Source: DATCVR01 sp036566745
GTDB taxonomy: Bacteria; Actinomycetota; Actinomycetes; Jiangellales; Jiangellaceae
DNA: 8,353 nucleotides
NCBI GenBank assembly: GCA_036566745.1
Contig: DATCVR010000251.1
Span: forward strand, 1 to 8,353
Reading direction: 5' to 3'
Shown: positions 1 to 6,265 of the stretch, one piece after another
Layout of the letters: every line of letters begins with the position of its first letter
Position numbering within the stretch: the stretch's first letter is position 1
The notes under the pieces: model-generated
Told to the model about the DNA's origin: nothing
Database searches by the model: none
The model's input: only the letters and a program-made list of their open reading frames with translations
Position numbers and translations under genes: made by a program

Positions 1-290
1 AGCAGGATCTGATCGGCGCCGGTACGGTCGGCGGCCGCGGTGCCGGCCTCGACCTCGGCCAACGTGGCGAACCCGGCCAGGGCCGGCTTGCTGGCTGCCC
101 AAGCCGTGACCGTCGCTGCGGTGGCCGGGCTGGTCCGTAGCTGCGCCCATTCCAGATTCAACTGCCCCACCAGGGTGGCATCCAGACGCCTACGAGCACC
201 CGAATGCGTCGTCTCAACGGTCCCGTCAGCGGCGGTGGTGTTGGTGGTGGTGTTCACGGCGGTGGCTCCCATCGTGTCGATGGCAACCAC
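1..290 (-). CDS. Uncharacterised actinobacterial protein, N-terminal part (runs off left edge)
   Basis: This frame is open to the left edge, so only about 96 N-terminal residues are visible. It starts at GTG 290 (residues VVAIDTMG) or at ATG 272 (MGATAVNTTTN). GTG 290 has a purine-rich AAGGGTGG about 9 nt upstream. The frame stays open back to ATG 431, but those codons (TCA, TTA, CTT, AGA, CAA, AGT) lack the G/C third-position bias seen downstream, so I treat 291-431 as non-coding. After a Thr/Asn-rich N-terminus come an RRRLDATL helix, LEWAQLRT, a TAWAASKPALAGF segment and an acidic AEVEAG stretch. This resembles, from memory, the start of actinobacterial proteins of unknown function whose later parts look sigma-factor-like. 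That part lies outside the window, so the family call is tentative. No signal peptide or membrane segment is visible. Confidence 0.5.
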   Translation of the reverse strand, partial: MVAIDTMGATAVNTTTNTTAADGTVETTHSGARRRLDATLVGQLNLEWAQLRTSPATAATVTAWAASKPALAGFATLAEVEAGTAAADRTGADQIL

Positions 291-302
291 GCTGCCCAGC
301 CA

Positions 303-323
303 CCCTTGCCCACCCCCTTGCCC
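303..323 (-). promoter_or_regulatory. G-quadruplex-type motif in the leader of the minus-strand gene
   Basis: On the minus strand four runs of at least three G (complement of C-tracts at 321-323, 313-317, 309-311 and 303-305) are separated by CAA, T and CAA. This meets the usual G3-N1-7 pattern. It ends 12 nt before the likely GTG start at 290, on the same strand as the mRNA, so a folded RNA quadruplex would lie at the ribosome entry site. The motif is seen; the role is inferred. Confidence 0.4.
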
Positions 324-347
324 GAACGACGCATCCCCGACGAGGCC

Positions 348-381
348 TCTTGCCCGAGCCGAACTCGCCCAACGGGCAAGA
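348..381. repeat. 9-bp perfect inverted repeat in divergent intergenic region
   Basis: TCTTGCCCG at 348-356 is mirrored exactly by CGGGCAAGA at 373-381, with a 16-nt centre. The core CTTGCCC also occurs directly at 305-311 and 317-323, and as CTTGCCG at 419-425, so this intergenic stretch holds a small family of the same 7-mer. It could be a regulator binding site or a stem in a leader RNA. No known operator was recognised. Confidence 0.4.
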
Positions 382-426
382 CCGCCGACGGAACCGCCGG
401 ATAACCAGGCTGAGGACTCTTGCCGA

Positions 427-456
427 GTCATCCCACCGGTGACACGCTGGGATGAC
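427..456. promoter_or_regulatory. 9-bp inverted repeat, possible operator between divergent genes
   Basis: GTCATCCCA at 427-435 is matched exactly by TGGGATGAC at 448-456, around a 12-nt centre that itself contains the symmetric GTGACAC. It lies 50 bp upstream of the cupin/SnoaL start and 137 bp upstream of the divergent minus gene. That position suits an operator for either promoter. It also contains both upstream in-frame ATG codons (452 plus, 431 minus), which argues against either being the real start. No cognate regulator gene is visible next to it. Confidence 0.4.
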
Positions 457-505
457 GTCGCCGGACCCGGTGTGGCGTCTGGCATCGATGCACCGGGGGG
501 ATCTG

Positions 506-1279
506 ATGGCTGACGTCTTCATCAGCAATCTGGAACGCGACGGCGAGACCCGTCCGTTCGCCGCGCACGGCAAGGCCCTCGTCGGAAGCGCGGGTGGCCT
601 GTCGCTCGGCCGGGCGGTGTTCGAGCCCGGATGGCAATGGTCGACCGATGTCAAACCGATCGCCGGCACCGAGTCGTGCCGCATGCACCACCTCGGTTAC
701 GCGTTGTCCGGACGGATGCGGATCCGCCTCGACGACGGGACGGAGATGGACATCACGGCTGGCGATCTGTTCGACGTCCCGGCCGGACACGACGCCTGGG
801 TGGTCGGAGACGAGGCGTGTGACTTCCTCGACTACTCGCCCGACGCCACGAGGTACGCGGCTCGGCCAGCGCAGACCAGCGCAACCGAACCGGATCGCTA
901 CCTCGACGTGGTGCGCCAGGGATACGCCGCGTTCAACGCGGGCGACATGTCCACGCTGAGTTCGCTGCTGGCCTCCGAGGTCGTGCAGCACGTGCCCGGC
1001 GAGGGGCCTCTGGCAGGGTCCTACAAGGGCCTCGACGCGGTTCTCGGCTACTACCGCCAGCTCGGCGAGATGACGGACGGCACCTTCCGCGCCCACCTCG
1101 TTGACGTCCACGGCGACGGCAAGGGGCACGTCACGGGGGTCCACCAGGCCACGATGACCCGCAACGGCGCGAAGCGGGTCAGTCGCGGGTCGATCCTGTT
1201 CACCTTCCTCGACGACAAGGTGACCGACCTCCTCGAGCTGCGCGCGGATCTGCCGGGCGACGACGCCTTCTTCGCGTAG
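506..1279 (+). CDS. Cupin domain / SnoaL-like (NTF2 fold) two-domain protein
   Basis: A 257-residue cytoplasmic protein with two recognisable domains and no signal peptide. Residues about 33-110 form a cupin barrel: EPGWQW and CRMHHLGYALSGRM correspond to the first cupin motif, and GDLFDVPAGHDAWVVGDE to the second. His61, His62 and His95 are candidate metal ligands. Residues about 131-250 fit a SnoaL-like polyketide-cyclase/limonene-epoxide-hydrolase fold, with RQGYAAFNAGD, the HVPGEGPLAGSYKG turn, and a closing strand LFTFLDDKVTDLLEL. Start chosen: ATG 506, preceded by GGGGGG at 495-500. The frame extends to ATG 452, but that codon lies inside an inverted repeat and lacks a ribosome site. 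The next gene, an FAD-linked oxidoreductase, follows after 102 bp on the same strand, suggesting a shared transcript. A role in modifying or sensing a small molecule is inferred; the substrate is unknown. Confidence 0.82.
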   Translation: MADVFISNLERDGETRPFAAHGKALVGSAGGLSLGRAVFEPGWQWSTDVKPIAGTESCRMHHLGYALSGRMRIRLDDGTEMDITAGDLFDVPAGHDAWVVGDEACDFLDYSPDATRYAARPAQTSATEPDRYLDVVRQGYAAFNAGDMSTLSSLLASEVVQHVPGEGPLAGSYKGLDAVLGYYRQLGEMTDGTFRAHLVDVHGDGKGHVTGVHQATMTRNGAKRVSRGSILFTFLDDKVTDLLELRADLPGDDAFFA

Positions 1280-1367
1280 GGGATCGGGCCGCGGCACGCC
1301 CTCGACAGGGGGCGGAGACCACGGCATGCTCGCCGGGGACGGCCGTCGTGGCGGCGGCGCGTCACGC

Positions 1368-1374
1368 GAGGAGG
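1368..1374 (+). promoter_or_regulatory. Strong ribosome binding site for the FAD oxidoreductase
   Basis: GAGGAGG lies 7 nt before ATG 1382. It fixes this start and is the best Shine-Dalgarno match among the coding starts in the window. Confidence 0.8.
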
Positions 1375-1381
1375 CCGACCC

Positions 1382-2782
1382 ATGAGCGAACGGCAGCTGA
1401 CCGATCTCGGGACTCTGCGCCGCGGCTTCGCCGGCGAGGTGCTCTCGCCGGGCGACGCCGGCTACGACCGCGCCAGGTCGGTATGGAACGCGATGGTCGA
1501 CCGCCGGCCGGTGCTGGTCGCGAGGTGCGCCACCACCGACGACGTGGTCGCCGCCGTCCGCTACGGCCGCGACAACGATCTCGAGATCGGCGTCCGTTGC
1601 GGCGGGCACGGTGTCGTCGGCTCGGCGGTGCCCCACGGCGGGCTGATGCTCGACCTGACGCCGATGGGCGCGGCTCGGGTCGACCCCGAGCGCCGTCGGG
1701 CCTGGGTGCAGGGCGGTGCGCTGCTGGGCGCGCTCGACACCGCGTCGCAGCCGCACGGGCTGGCCACCACCGCGGGCAACGTCTCGCACACCGGTGTTGG
1801 CGGCTTGACGCTTGGTGGCGGCATGGGCTGGCTCGCTCGGAAGTATGGCCTGAGCTGCGACAACGTCGAGTCGTACGAGGTCGTCACCGCCGACGGGACG
1901 GTGCTGCGCGCGAGTGCCACCGAGCATCCGGACCTCTTCTGGGCGCTGCGCGGCGGTGGCGGCAACTTCGGCGTGGTGACCGAGTTCGAATTCCGTCTGC
2001 ACGACGTCGGCACCGCCGCGTTCTTCGTCAACCTCTACTACCCGGCCGAACAGGCGGCGCGGCCGTTCCAGGTCTGGCGCGACCTGATTCCGCAGGCGCC
2101 TCGCGAGGCCACGCTGACGGCCTGGGTGGGGACGCCCACCGGTTGGCCGGAGCTGCCCGAGGAGCTCTGGACGCGCTCGGTTGCAGGCATCGGCTTCGTC
2201 TGGGTGGGAGCGGCCGACGATGCCCGCCCGCTGCTCGAGTCGCTGCGGTCCGCGGGAGCGCCGGTAGCCGAGGTGAGTCGCGAGCTGACGTACCTCGAGC
2301 TGCAGACCATGGACGACAGCCCGGAAGGCCACGCGTTCCGGCGGTACTGGAAGGGCCACTACCTCAGCGAGCTCGCCGACGACGCGATCGACACGTTCCT
2401 CTCACGGGCCGCCACCGGAGAGGACGACGACCTCCTGCCCGCCGCGTCGTTCCAGACCTACGGTGGGGCCATCGCCGACGTGGCCGACGACGACTCCGCG
2501 TTCAGCCAGCGCGACGCCGTGGTGGAGTTCGTCGCGGCGTCACGCTGGACCAACCCGGCCGAGGACGAGGCGCGCATCGAGGCCGCCCGCCGTTACGGCG
2601 CCGCCATGGAGCCGTTCGCCAGCGGTGCGTACGTGAACGCGCTGGTCGACGAGGGTCAGGCCGGAGTGCGCCGGGCCTATCGTCCGGCGAAGCTCGAACG
2701 GCTGACGGCCGTCAAGGACCGGTACGACCCCGACAACGTCTTCCACCTCAACCACAACATCGTGCCGAGCGCCCGCTCCTGA
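1382..2782 (+). CDS. FAD-linked oxidoreductase, berberine bridge enzyme type
   Basis: A 466-residue enzyme of full family length. Residues about 40-205 are the PCMH-type FAD-binding domain (FAD_binding_4). VRCGGHG carries His76, the expected 8-alpha covalent FAD attachment residue. AGNVSHTGVGGLTLGGG (131-147) is the glycine-rich pyrophosphate loop, followed by LRGGGGNFGVVTEFEF. The middle (about 210-400) is the substrate-binding region. The C-terminus ends in the BBE signature, with YVNAL at 427-431 and RYDPDNVFHLNHNI near 447-460. Bicovalent relatives carry a Cys in the loop where this protein has Ser135, so attachment through His76 alone is likely. Members oxidise alcohols, amines, sugars or secondary metabolites, passing electrons to O2; the substrate cannot be read from the sequence. 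There is no signal peptide, so it is probably cytoplasmic. It is probably co-transcribed with the cupin/SnoaL gene upstream. Confidence 0.92.
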   Translation: MSERQLTDLGTLRRGFAGEVLSPGDAGYDRARSVWNAMVDRRPVLVARCATTDDVVAAVRYGRDNDLEIGVRCGGHGVVGSAVPHGGLMLDLTPMGAARVDPERRRAWVQGGALLGALDTASQPHGLATTAGNVSHTGVGGLTLGGGMGWLARKYGLSCDNVESYEVVTADGTVLRASATEHPDLFWALRGGGGNFGVVTEFEFRLHDVGTAAFFVNLYYPAEQAARPFQVWRDLIPQAPREATLTAWVGTPTGWPELPEELWTRSVAGIGFVWVGAADDARPLLESLRSAGAPVAEVSRELTYLELQTMDDSPEGHAFRRYWKGHYLSELADDAIDTFLSRAATGEDDDLLPAASFQTYGGAIADVADDDSAFSQRDAVVEFVAASRWTNPAEDEARIEAARRYGAAMEPFASGAYVNALVDEGQAGVRRAYRPAKLERLTAVKDRYDPDNVFHLNHNIVPSARS

Positions 2783-2806
2783 TCCCAGATCGGCTGCTCT
2801 CCACAC

Positions 2807-2835
2807 GAAACGCCGGCCGCAAGTAGGCGTAATGT
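2807..2835 (+). promoter_or_regulatory. Candidate promoter for the small secreted-protein gene
   Basis: TAATGT at 2830-2835 fits a -10 element, with a weak GAAACG at 2807-2812 seventeen bases upstream. The same bases can be read as an ECF-type pair, GAAAC then CGTAA spaced 16 bp, so the sigma class is open. The GGGGGG ribosome site for the next gene is at 2865-2870. Low certainty. Confidence 0.3.
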
Positions 2836-2876
2836 CCGAATAGGCGCATCGGGGGACCGGGATCGGGGGGATCACC

Positions 2877-3470
2877 ATGCGCACGCGTACTCGCACCTGG
2901 CTCGGATCGGCCGCCGCCGCCATCGTGGCAGCCGCCTTCACCGGCATCGCGCAGGCCGGGCCGCCCATCGTGAACGACCACTTCGACGTCACGTCGACCC
3001 ACATCGAGCAGGAGGAGCACGAGGGCTTCTGCCCTGACATCCCGTTCCTCGTCCTCTTCGAGGGGCACGCGACGGGCTCGACGCTGGCCGTGCATCATGG
3101 CGACGGCTTCGCGTACTTCGGGACTCGAGTTCGAGTCTCCGACACATACACGAACGTCGAGACCGGCCGGTCGATGAGCATCGAGGTCGTCCTGTCGTCG
3201 AAGGACCTGAAGATCGTCGACAACGGCGACGGCACCATCACCATCACCGGTCAGGACACCGGGAGCCAGCGTTCGTTCGACGACGACGGCAACCTGCTGT
3301 TCACCGACACCGGTCTGATCAGGTACGAGGTCCTGATCGACACCGCCGGGACTCCCGGCGACCCCGAGGACGACGAGTTCCTCGCGTTCCTGGGCGAGAC
3401 GAAGGTGGCGGGCCCGCACGAGACGCTCGACCGCGACTTCTGCGCGGACCTGCTGGAGTTCATCGGCTGA
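2877..3470 (+). CDS. Small secreted protein of unknown function
   Basis: A 197-residue precursor. Residues 1-27 form a classic Sec signal: an Arg-rich n-region (MRTRTRTW), a hydrophobic core rich in Ala and Ile, and a likely signal peptidase I site after AQA. The mature protein of about 170 residues is acidic and beta-rich, with a DNGDGTITITG turn, a DDDGNLLF turn and a TPGDPEDDEF loop. These Asp-rich turns could bind calcium, but this is not shown. It has two cysteines, one in GFCPDIPF near the mature N-terminus and one in RDFCADLLEFIG near the end, well placed for a single disulfide. The start is set by GGGGGG six bases before ATG 2877. It begins 94 bp after the oxidoreductase with its own candidate promoter, so it is probably a separate unit. 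I recognise no named family. Confidence 0.78.
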   Translation: MRTRTRTWLGSAAAAIVAAAFTGIAQAGPPIVNDHFDVTSTHIEQEEHEGFCPDIPFLVLFEGHATGSTLAVHHGDGFAYFGTRVRVSDTYTNVETGRSMSIEVVLSSKDLKIVDNGDGTITITGQDTGSQRSFDDDGNLLFTDTGLIRYEVLIDTAGTPGDPEDDEFLAFLGETKVAGPHETLDRDFCADLLEFIG

Positions 3471-3486
3471 ACCTCACGCGGAGAAG

Positions 3487-3498
3487 GGTTTCGAAACC
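3487..3498. repeat. 12-bp perfect palindrome after the secreted-protein gene
   Basis: GGTTTCGAAACC begins 17 bases after the TGA at 3468-3470. It could be a short stem in the mRNA 3' end or a protein binding site. Its TTTCG/CGAAA core recurs in the arms of the larger hairpin at 3515-3554. Confidence 0.4.
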
Positions 3499-3514
3499 TA
3501 CCGGAGGAATCATC

Positions 3515-3554
3515 GCGAAACGGCTGGTCAGAAGGTTCTGGCCAGCCGTTTCGC
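3515..3554. terminator. Long near-perfect hairpin, probable bidirectional terminator
   Basis: GCGAAACGGCTGG at 3515-3527 pairs exactly with CCAGCCGTTTCGC at 3542-3554. Pairing continues inward through a T-G wobble, a C-G pair and AGAA/TTCT to a minimal GG loop, giving a stem of about 19 pairs. It lies between two convergent units, the secreted-protein gene (ends 3470) and the ABC permease (ends 3606), where a terminator is expected. No clear T-tract follows on either strand, which is common for GC-rich actinobacterial terminators. Confidence 0.7.
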
Positions 3555-3605
3555 TGTCGTGACCACACGTGGCGAGCACATTCGCGGGAGGTGTCAGCAG
3601 GACGC

Positions 3606-4442
3606 TCAGTTGGTGTCACGTCGGTACAGCAGGACGGTCCCGACGACCAGCGCGACGGCGGCGTATCCACCGAAGATGAGCGCGTCCTGGACGCGGGTGA
3701 GAGCGACGGCGATCGACTCGGGTGTGGCGGTGTCCGAGTCGATGCCGAGTAGGCCGTTGCCCGCATAGAAGGGCAGGAATCGGTAGACGTGTGCGGGCAC
3801 GAACAGGGCGAGCAGGTTCTCGACGACGAGCCCCCAGACCAGAAGGCCGGAGATCGCGCCGGAGCTGTGGCGGACGATCATGCCCACACCCAGTCCGAGG
3901 ACGGCAGCGAGCGAGGTGTACACGAGCGCCCACAGCGTCGTCGCGGCCATGGTCGAGGTGTCGCCCAGGTCGAGTCCGCCGAGAACCGCGCCACCGAAGC
4001 CGGCGGCCATCCCGGCTGCTCCGAGCACCAGCCCGAAGGCCATGGCCAGGATCTTCTTGGACACCGCGATCACCCAGCGCGCAGGTTGCGCCGTCAGTGT
4101 GGCGGCCAGGGTGCCGTGGTGGGCTTCCGAGCTGAACAGCAGGATTCCGGCGACCGCGGCGAACACCGCGGTGAGCACGGTCGAGAAGATGAACACCTCG
4201 GAGACGGTCAGGACCTCGTCGGTCACCAAGGTCGCGACCGCCCACGAGACGAAGCCGCCGGCCACCGCGGCCAAGCCGAAGATGGCCTTGTTGGCTCGAA
4301 CCGAGAACAGCTTGATCCACTCGCTCTTCAGGACCCTCGGGACGGCCCTGATGTCGTCGCTCGTGGATCGAACGGCCGGGCGGAGTCCGGTCGGCGCTCT
4401 GGACGCCGGTGACGTGTTCATCGTCGGGATTTCGGTAGTCAT
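3606..4442 (-). CDS. ABC-2 type transporter permease
   Basis: A 278-residue integral membrane protein, the transmembrane half of an ABC exporter. After a cytoplasmic N-terminus of about 50 residues containing LKSEWIKLFSVRANKA (the coupling helix region typical of ABC-2 permeases), six hydrophobic segments are visible near residues 52-73, 80-104, 131-157, 165-190, 194-215 and 253-273. The SSEAHHGTLAATL stretch after the second segment matches the cytoplasmic loop motif of this family (E..HGT...TL). The start is ATG 4442, with GAAGGA about 7 nt upstream. It lies 34 bp downstream of the ATPase gene on the same strand, so the two form one operon; two copies of each would make the exporter. The substrate is unknown; peptide antibiotics, drugs or lipids are typical for the family. 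Confidence 0.9.
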   Translation of the reverse strand: MTTEIPTMNTSPASRAPTGLRPAVRSTSDDIRAVPRVLKSEWIKLFSVRANKAIFGLAAVAGGFVSWAVATLVTDEVLTVSEVFIFSTVLTAVFAAVAGILLFSSEAHHGTLAATLTAQPARWVIAVSKKILAMAFGLVLGAAGMAAGFGGAVLGGLDLGDTSTMAATTLWALVYTSLAAVLGLGVGMIVRHSSGAISGLLVWGLVVENLLALFVPAHVYRFLPFYAGNGLLGIDSDTATPESIAVALTRVQDALIFGGYAAVALVVGTVLLYRRDTN

Positions 4443-4476
4443 GATGGGTTCCTTCGCTGAGTCGTCGGTCGGGGGG

Positions 4477-5373
4477 TCAGGCGGATGCGAACTCGGCTGA
4501 TTCGCTGGTCATGTCGAGCACGTTGTCTTCGAGCGATCGAGAGGTCTCGGTGAGCTCGACCAGCTGGATGTGGTTGTCGAACGCGATCTGCGACACGGTG
4601 GTCTTGGTCGTTCCATGGACGAGCACTCGCTCCCCTGTCCTCTCGGCGGCGAGGTCGTGCGCGGCCAGGAGTTCGACGAGGTCGTTCGGCTGAGGCGTCT
4701 GGACGCTCACCGTGATGTCGTCTCTGCTGGTGATCGCCTCGACGGACTCCGCGGCGAGCAACCGTCCGCCTCCGACCACGACGAGGTCGTCGGCGAACAT
4801 GCTGAGTTCGCCGATGAGGTGGCTCGACACGAAGACCGTGCCGCCTCGGTCGGCGTAGCCGCGGAGGTAGGTCCGCAACCAGCGGATGCCGTCGGGATCG
4901 AGGCCGTTGGACGGCTCGTCGAGCAGCAGGACCTGGGGGTCGCCCAGGAGTGCCCCGGCCAGCGCCAACCGCTGACGCATACCGAGTGAGAACCCACCGG
5001 CTCGCTGATCTGCTGCCGTCTCGAGACCGACGTCGGCGAGCACCTCCTCGGCCCGCCTGGCCGGGACGCCGATGAGAGCCGCTGTGGCTCTGAGGTGGTG
5101 GCGAGCTGTGCGGCCCGGGTGCATGCAGCGGGCGTCGAGGACCGATCCGACGATCCGGGCGGGATCCTTGAGATCGGTGTATTTGGTGCCGTGATAGCGG
5201 ACCTCGCCACCGTCAGGCCGGGTCAGCCCGACCATCATCCGCATGGTGGTCGACTTGCCGGCGCCGTTCGGGCCGACGAATCCCGTGACGCGGCCGGCCG
5301 CCACGTCGAACGTCATGTCATGGACGGCGAGGCGCTTGCCGTACTGCTTGGTGAGTCCTGCGACGGTGATCAT
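4477..5373 (-). CDS. ABC transporter ATP-binding protein
   Basis: A 298-residue nucleotide-binding subunit that powers the adjacent ABC-2 permease. In order: A-loop Tyr11 (QYGKR), Walker A GPNGAGKS (34-41), signature SLGMRQR (129-135), Walker B VLLLDE (148-153), D-loop SNGLDP and switch His185 in VSSHLIGEL. The usual Q-loop glutamine is not seen; the equivalent region reads GSVLDARCMHPGRT, a form I associate with this exporter subfamily. About 90 residues after the ATPase core form the accessory domain seen in antibiotic-export ATPases. Start chosen: ATG 5373 (MITVAGLTK), with GGAG nine bases upstream. ATG 5388 is possible. The frame also opens back to 5469, but that stretch contains the promoter and operators. 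The permease gene follows 34 bp downstream. Probably repressed by the divergent TetR. Confidence 0.93.
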   Translation of the reverse strand: MITVAGLTKQYGKRLAVHDMTFDVAAGRVTGFVGPNGAGKSTTMRMMVGLTRPDGGEVRYHGTKYTDLKDPARIVGSVLDARCMHPGRTARHHLRATAALIGVPARRAEEVLADVGLETAADQRAGGFSLGMRQRLALAGALLGDPQVLLLDEPSNGLDPDGIRWLRTYLRGYADRGGTVFVSSHLIGELSMFADDLVVVGGGRLLAAESVEAITSRDDITVSVQTPQPNDLVELLAAHDLAAERTGERVLVHGTTKTTVSQIAFDNHIQLVELTETSRSLEDNVLDMTSESAEFASA

Positions 5374-5414
5374 GTGGAAGCACTCCATACCTGTCGGAGA
5401 GGCCCCGAGCGAGG

Positions 5415-5435
5415 CATCCTTACGCTGTAAGGATG
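5415..5435. promoter_or_regulatory. TetR operator 1 (covers transporter transcription start)
   Basis: CATCCTTAC, GCT, GTAAGGATG: two perfect 9-bp arms around a 3-bp centre. It sits at the predicted +1 region of the transporter promoter, with its centre 30 bp (about three helical turns) from operator 2, so dimers would bind on the same DNA face. The likely ligand is the TetR protein encoded at 5491. The site is seen; binding is inferred. Confidence 0.8.
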
Positions 5436-5440
5436 TTCGT

Positions 5441-5469
5441 ACGCTAGCCTTACGCCGTAAGGATGTCAA
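5441..5469 (-). promoter_or_regulatory. Strong promoter for the ABC transporter operon
   Basis: On the minus strand a consensus -35 TTGACA (5469-5464) is followed by exactly 17 bp and a -10 TAGCGT (5446-5441). Predicted transcription start is near 5434, giving a leader of about 60 nt before ATG 5373. The spacer is almost entirely operator 2, so repressor binding would directly exclude RNA polymerase. Confidence 0.72.
5448..5462. promoter_or_regulatory. TetR operator 2 (within promoter spacer)
   Basis: CCTTAC, GCC, GTAAGG: perfect 6-bp arms, differing from operator 1 only in one centre base and the outer flanks. It lies between the -35 and -10 elements of the transporter promoter and 28 bp before the TetR start codon, so it can also serve autoregulation. 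For the TetR gene itself only a weak plus-strand promoter is visible (TTCGTA 5436-5441, 16 bp, TAAGGA 5458-5463), which would overlap this operator. Confidence 0.8.
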
Positions 5470-5490
5470 CGGGAACGGGAGAGACCGGGC

Positions 5491-6162
5491 ATGACCAGAA
5501 AGACGAGAGCAGCGGCTTCCTCACGGCCGCCCCTCAGCCGGAAGCGGGCGCTGGCGACCGCCGTGGCGCTGGCCGACGCGGAGGGCATCGGCTCGCTCTC
5601 GATGCGCAAGCTCGCGCAGGAACTCGGCGTCGAGGCGATGTCGCTCTACCACCACGTGACCAACAAGGAGGACATCCTCGACGGAATGGTCGACATGGTC
5701 TTCGGTGAGATCGAGCTGCCGTCCGAGGGCACGGACTGGAAGACCGCGATGCGTCAGCGGGCGGAATCGGCCCGAGCGGCCCTGACCCGCCATCCGTGGG
5801 CGATCAGCATCATGGACTCGCGGACCTCGCCCGGCCCGGCGACGTTACGACACCATGACGCGGTACTCGGGTCCTGCCGCGGAGCCGGCTTCTCGGTGCA
5901 GATGGCTGCCCACGCGTTCTCGTTGATCGACAGCTACATCTACGGCTTCGTGCTGCAGGAGGTGAACCTCCCGTTCGACGAATCCTCGGACTTGGGCGAG
6001 GTGGTCGAGTCGATGATGCTGCCGTTCTCGGCGGATGACTACCCGCATCTGGTCGAGCTGACCACGCAGTACATCCTGCAACCCGGCTACAGCTACGGCA
6101 ACGAGTTCGCGTACGGCCTGAGCCTCCTCCTGGACAGCCTCGAGGCAGCGGCGCACCGTTGA
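5491..6162 (+). CDS. TetR-family transcriptional repressor (TetR_C_1 type), regulator of the ABC exporter
   Basis: A 223-residue DNA-binding protein. The N-terminal helix-turn-helix covers about residues 17-62: SRKRALATAVALADAEG, SMRKLAQELGVEAMSLYHHV, then NKEDILDGMVD. The VEAMSLYHHVTNKEDIL form is typical of the TetR subfamily with the tetracycline-repressor type all-helical C-terminal domain. The ligand-binding and dimer domain (about 80-220) shows the HPWA, HAFSLIDSYIYGF and GLSLLLDSL helices. The start at ATG 5491 is supported by GGGAGAG about 7 nt upstream. It is divergent from the ATPase/permease operon across an intergenic region holding two near-identical 3-bp-centred palindromes. The simplest reading is a local repressor that releases the exporter, and itself, when it binds the exported compound. 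Inducer unknown. Confidence 0.92.
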   Translation: MTRKTRAAASSRPPLSRKRALATAVALADAEGIGSLSMRKLAQELGVEAMSLYHHVTNKEDILDGMVDMVFGEIELPSEGTDWKTAMRQRAESARAALTRHPWAISIMDSRTSPGPATLRHHDAVLGSCRGAGFSVQMAAHAFSLIDSYIYGFVLQEVNLPFDESSDLGEVVESMMLPFSADDYPHLVELTTQYILQPGYSYGNEFAYGLSLLLDSLEAAAHR

Positions 6163-6265
6163 GCTCGCGCCGTGTTGGCCGACCGGGTCGTGAGTCGTGG
6201 CCGCTGGCTGGCCCGCGCACCGGATGAGGCTGTGCGGGAGGCCGCCGAGCTGGATCGCGTCCGCG

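Noticed and set aside
40..513. 157-aa plus-strand frame at the left edge
   Set aside because: It lies opposite the minus-strand gene and the repeat-rich intergenic region, is Pro/Ala/Arg-rich and has no domain.
1298..1353. GC-rich imperfect stems between the cupin/SnoaL and oxidoreductase genes (CGCCC/GGGCG, CCACGGC/GCCGTCGTGG)
   Set aside because: The stems are short or bulged, with no T-tract, and are expected by chance at this GC content, so I did not call an attenuator or terminator.
428..2359. 643-aa open frame on the minus strand opposite the cupin and oxidoreductase genes
   Set aside because: Its composition is Arg/Val/His-rich with no recognisable domain. The plus-strand frames carry clear cupin, SnoaL and FAD-binding motifs, so this is an antisense shadow of GC-rich coding DNA.
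1348..2826. 492-aa plus-strand frame overlapping the oxidoreductase
   Set aside because: It is extremely Arg-rich and is the shifted frame of the flavoenzyme; all family motifs are in the 1382-2782 frame.
3789..4500. Plus-strand frames of about 206 aa opposite the permease
   Set aside because: The opposite strand encodes six clear membrane helices and an ABC-2 loop motif; these frames are shadows.
6163..6265. Possible terminator between the convergent TetR and membrane-protein genes
   Set aside because: Only an imperfect CCCGCGCAC/GTGCGGG pairing is visible, with mismatches and no T-tract.
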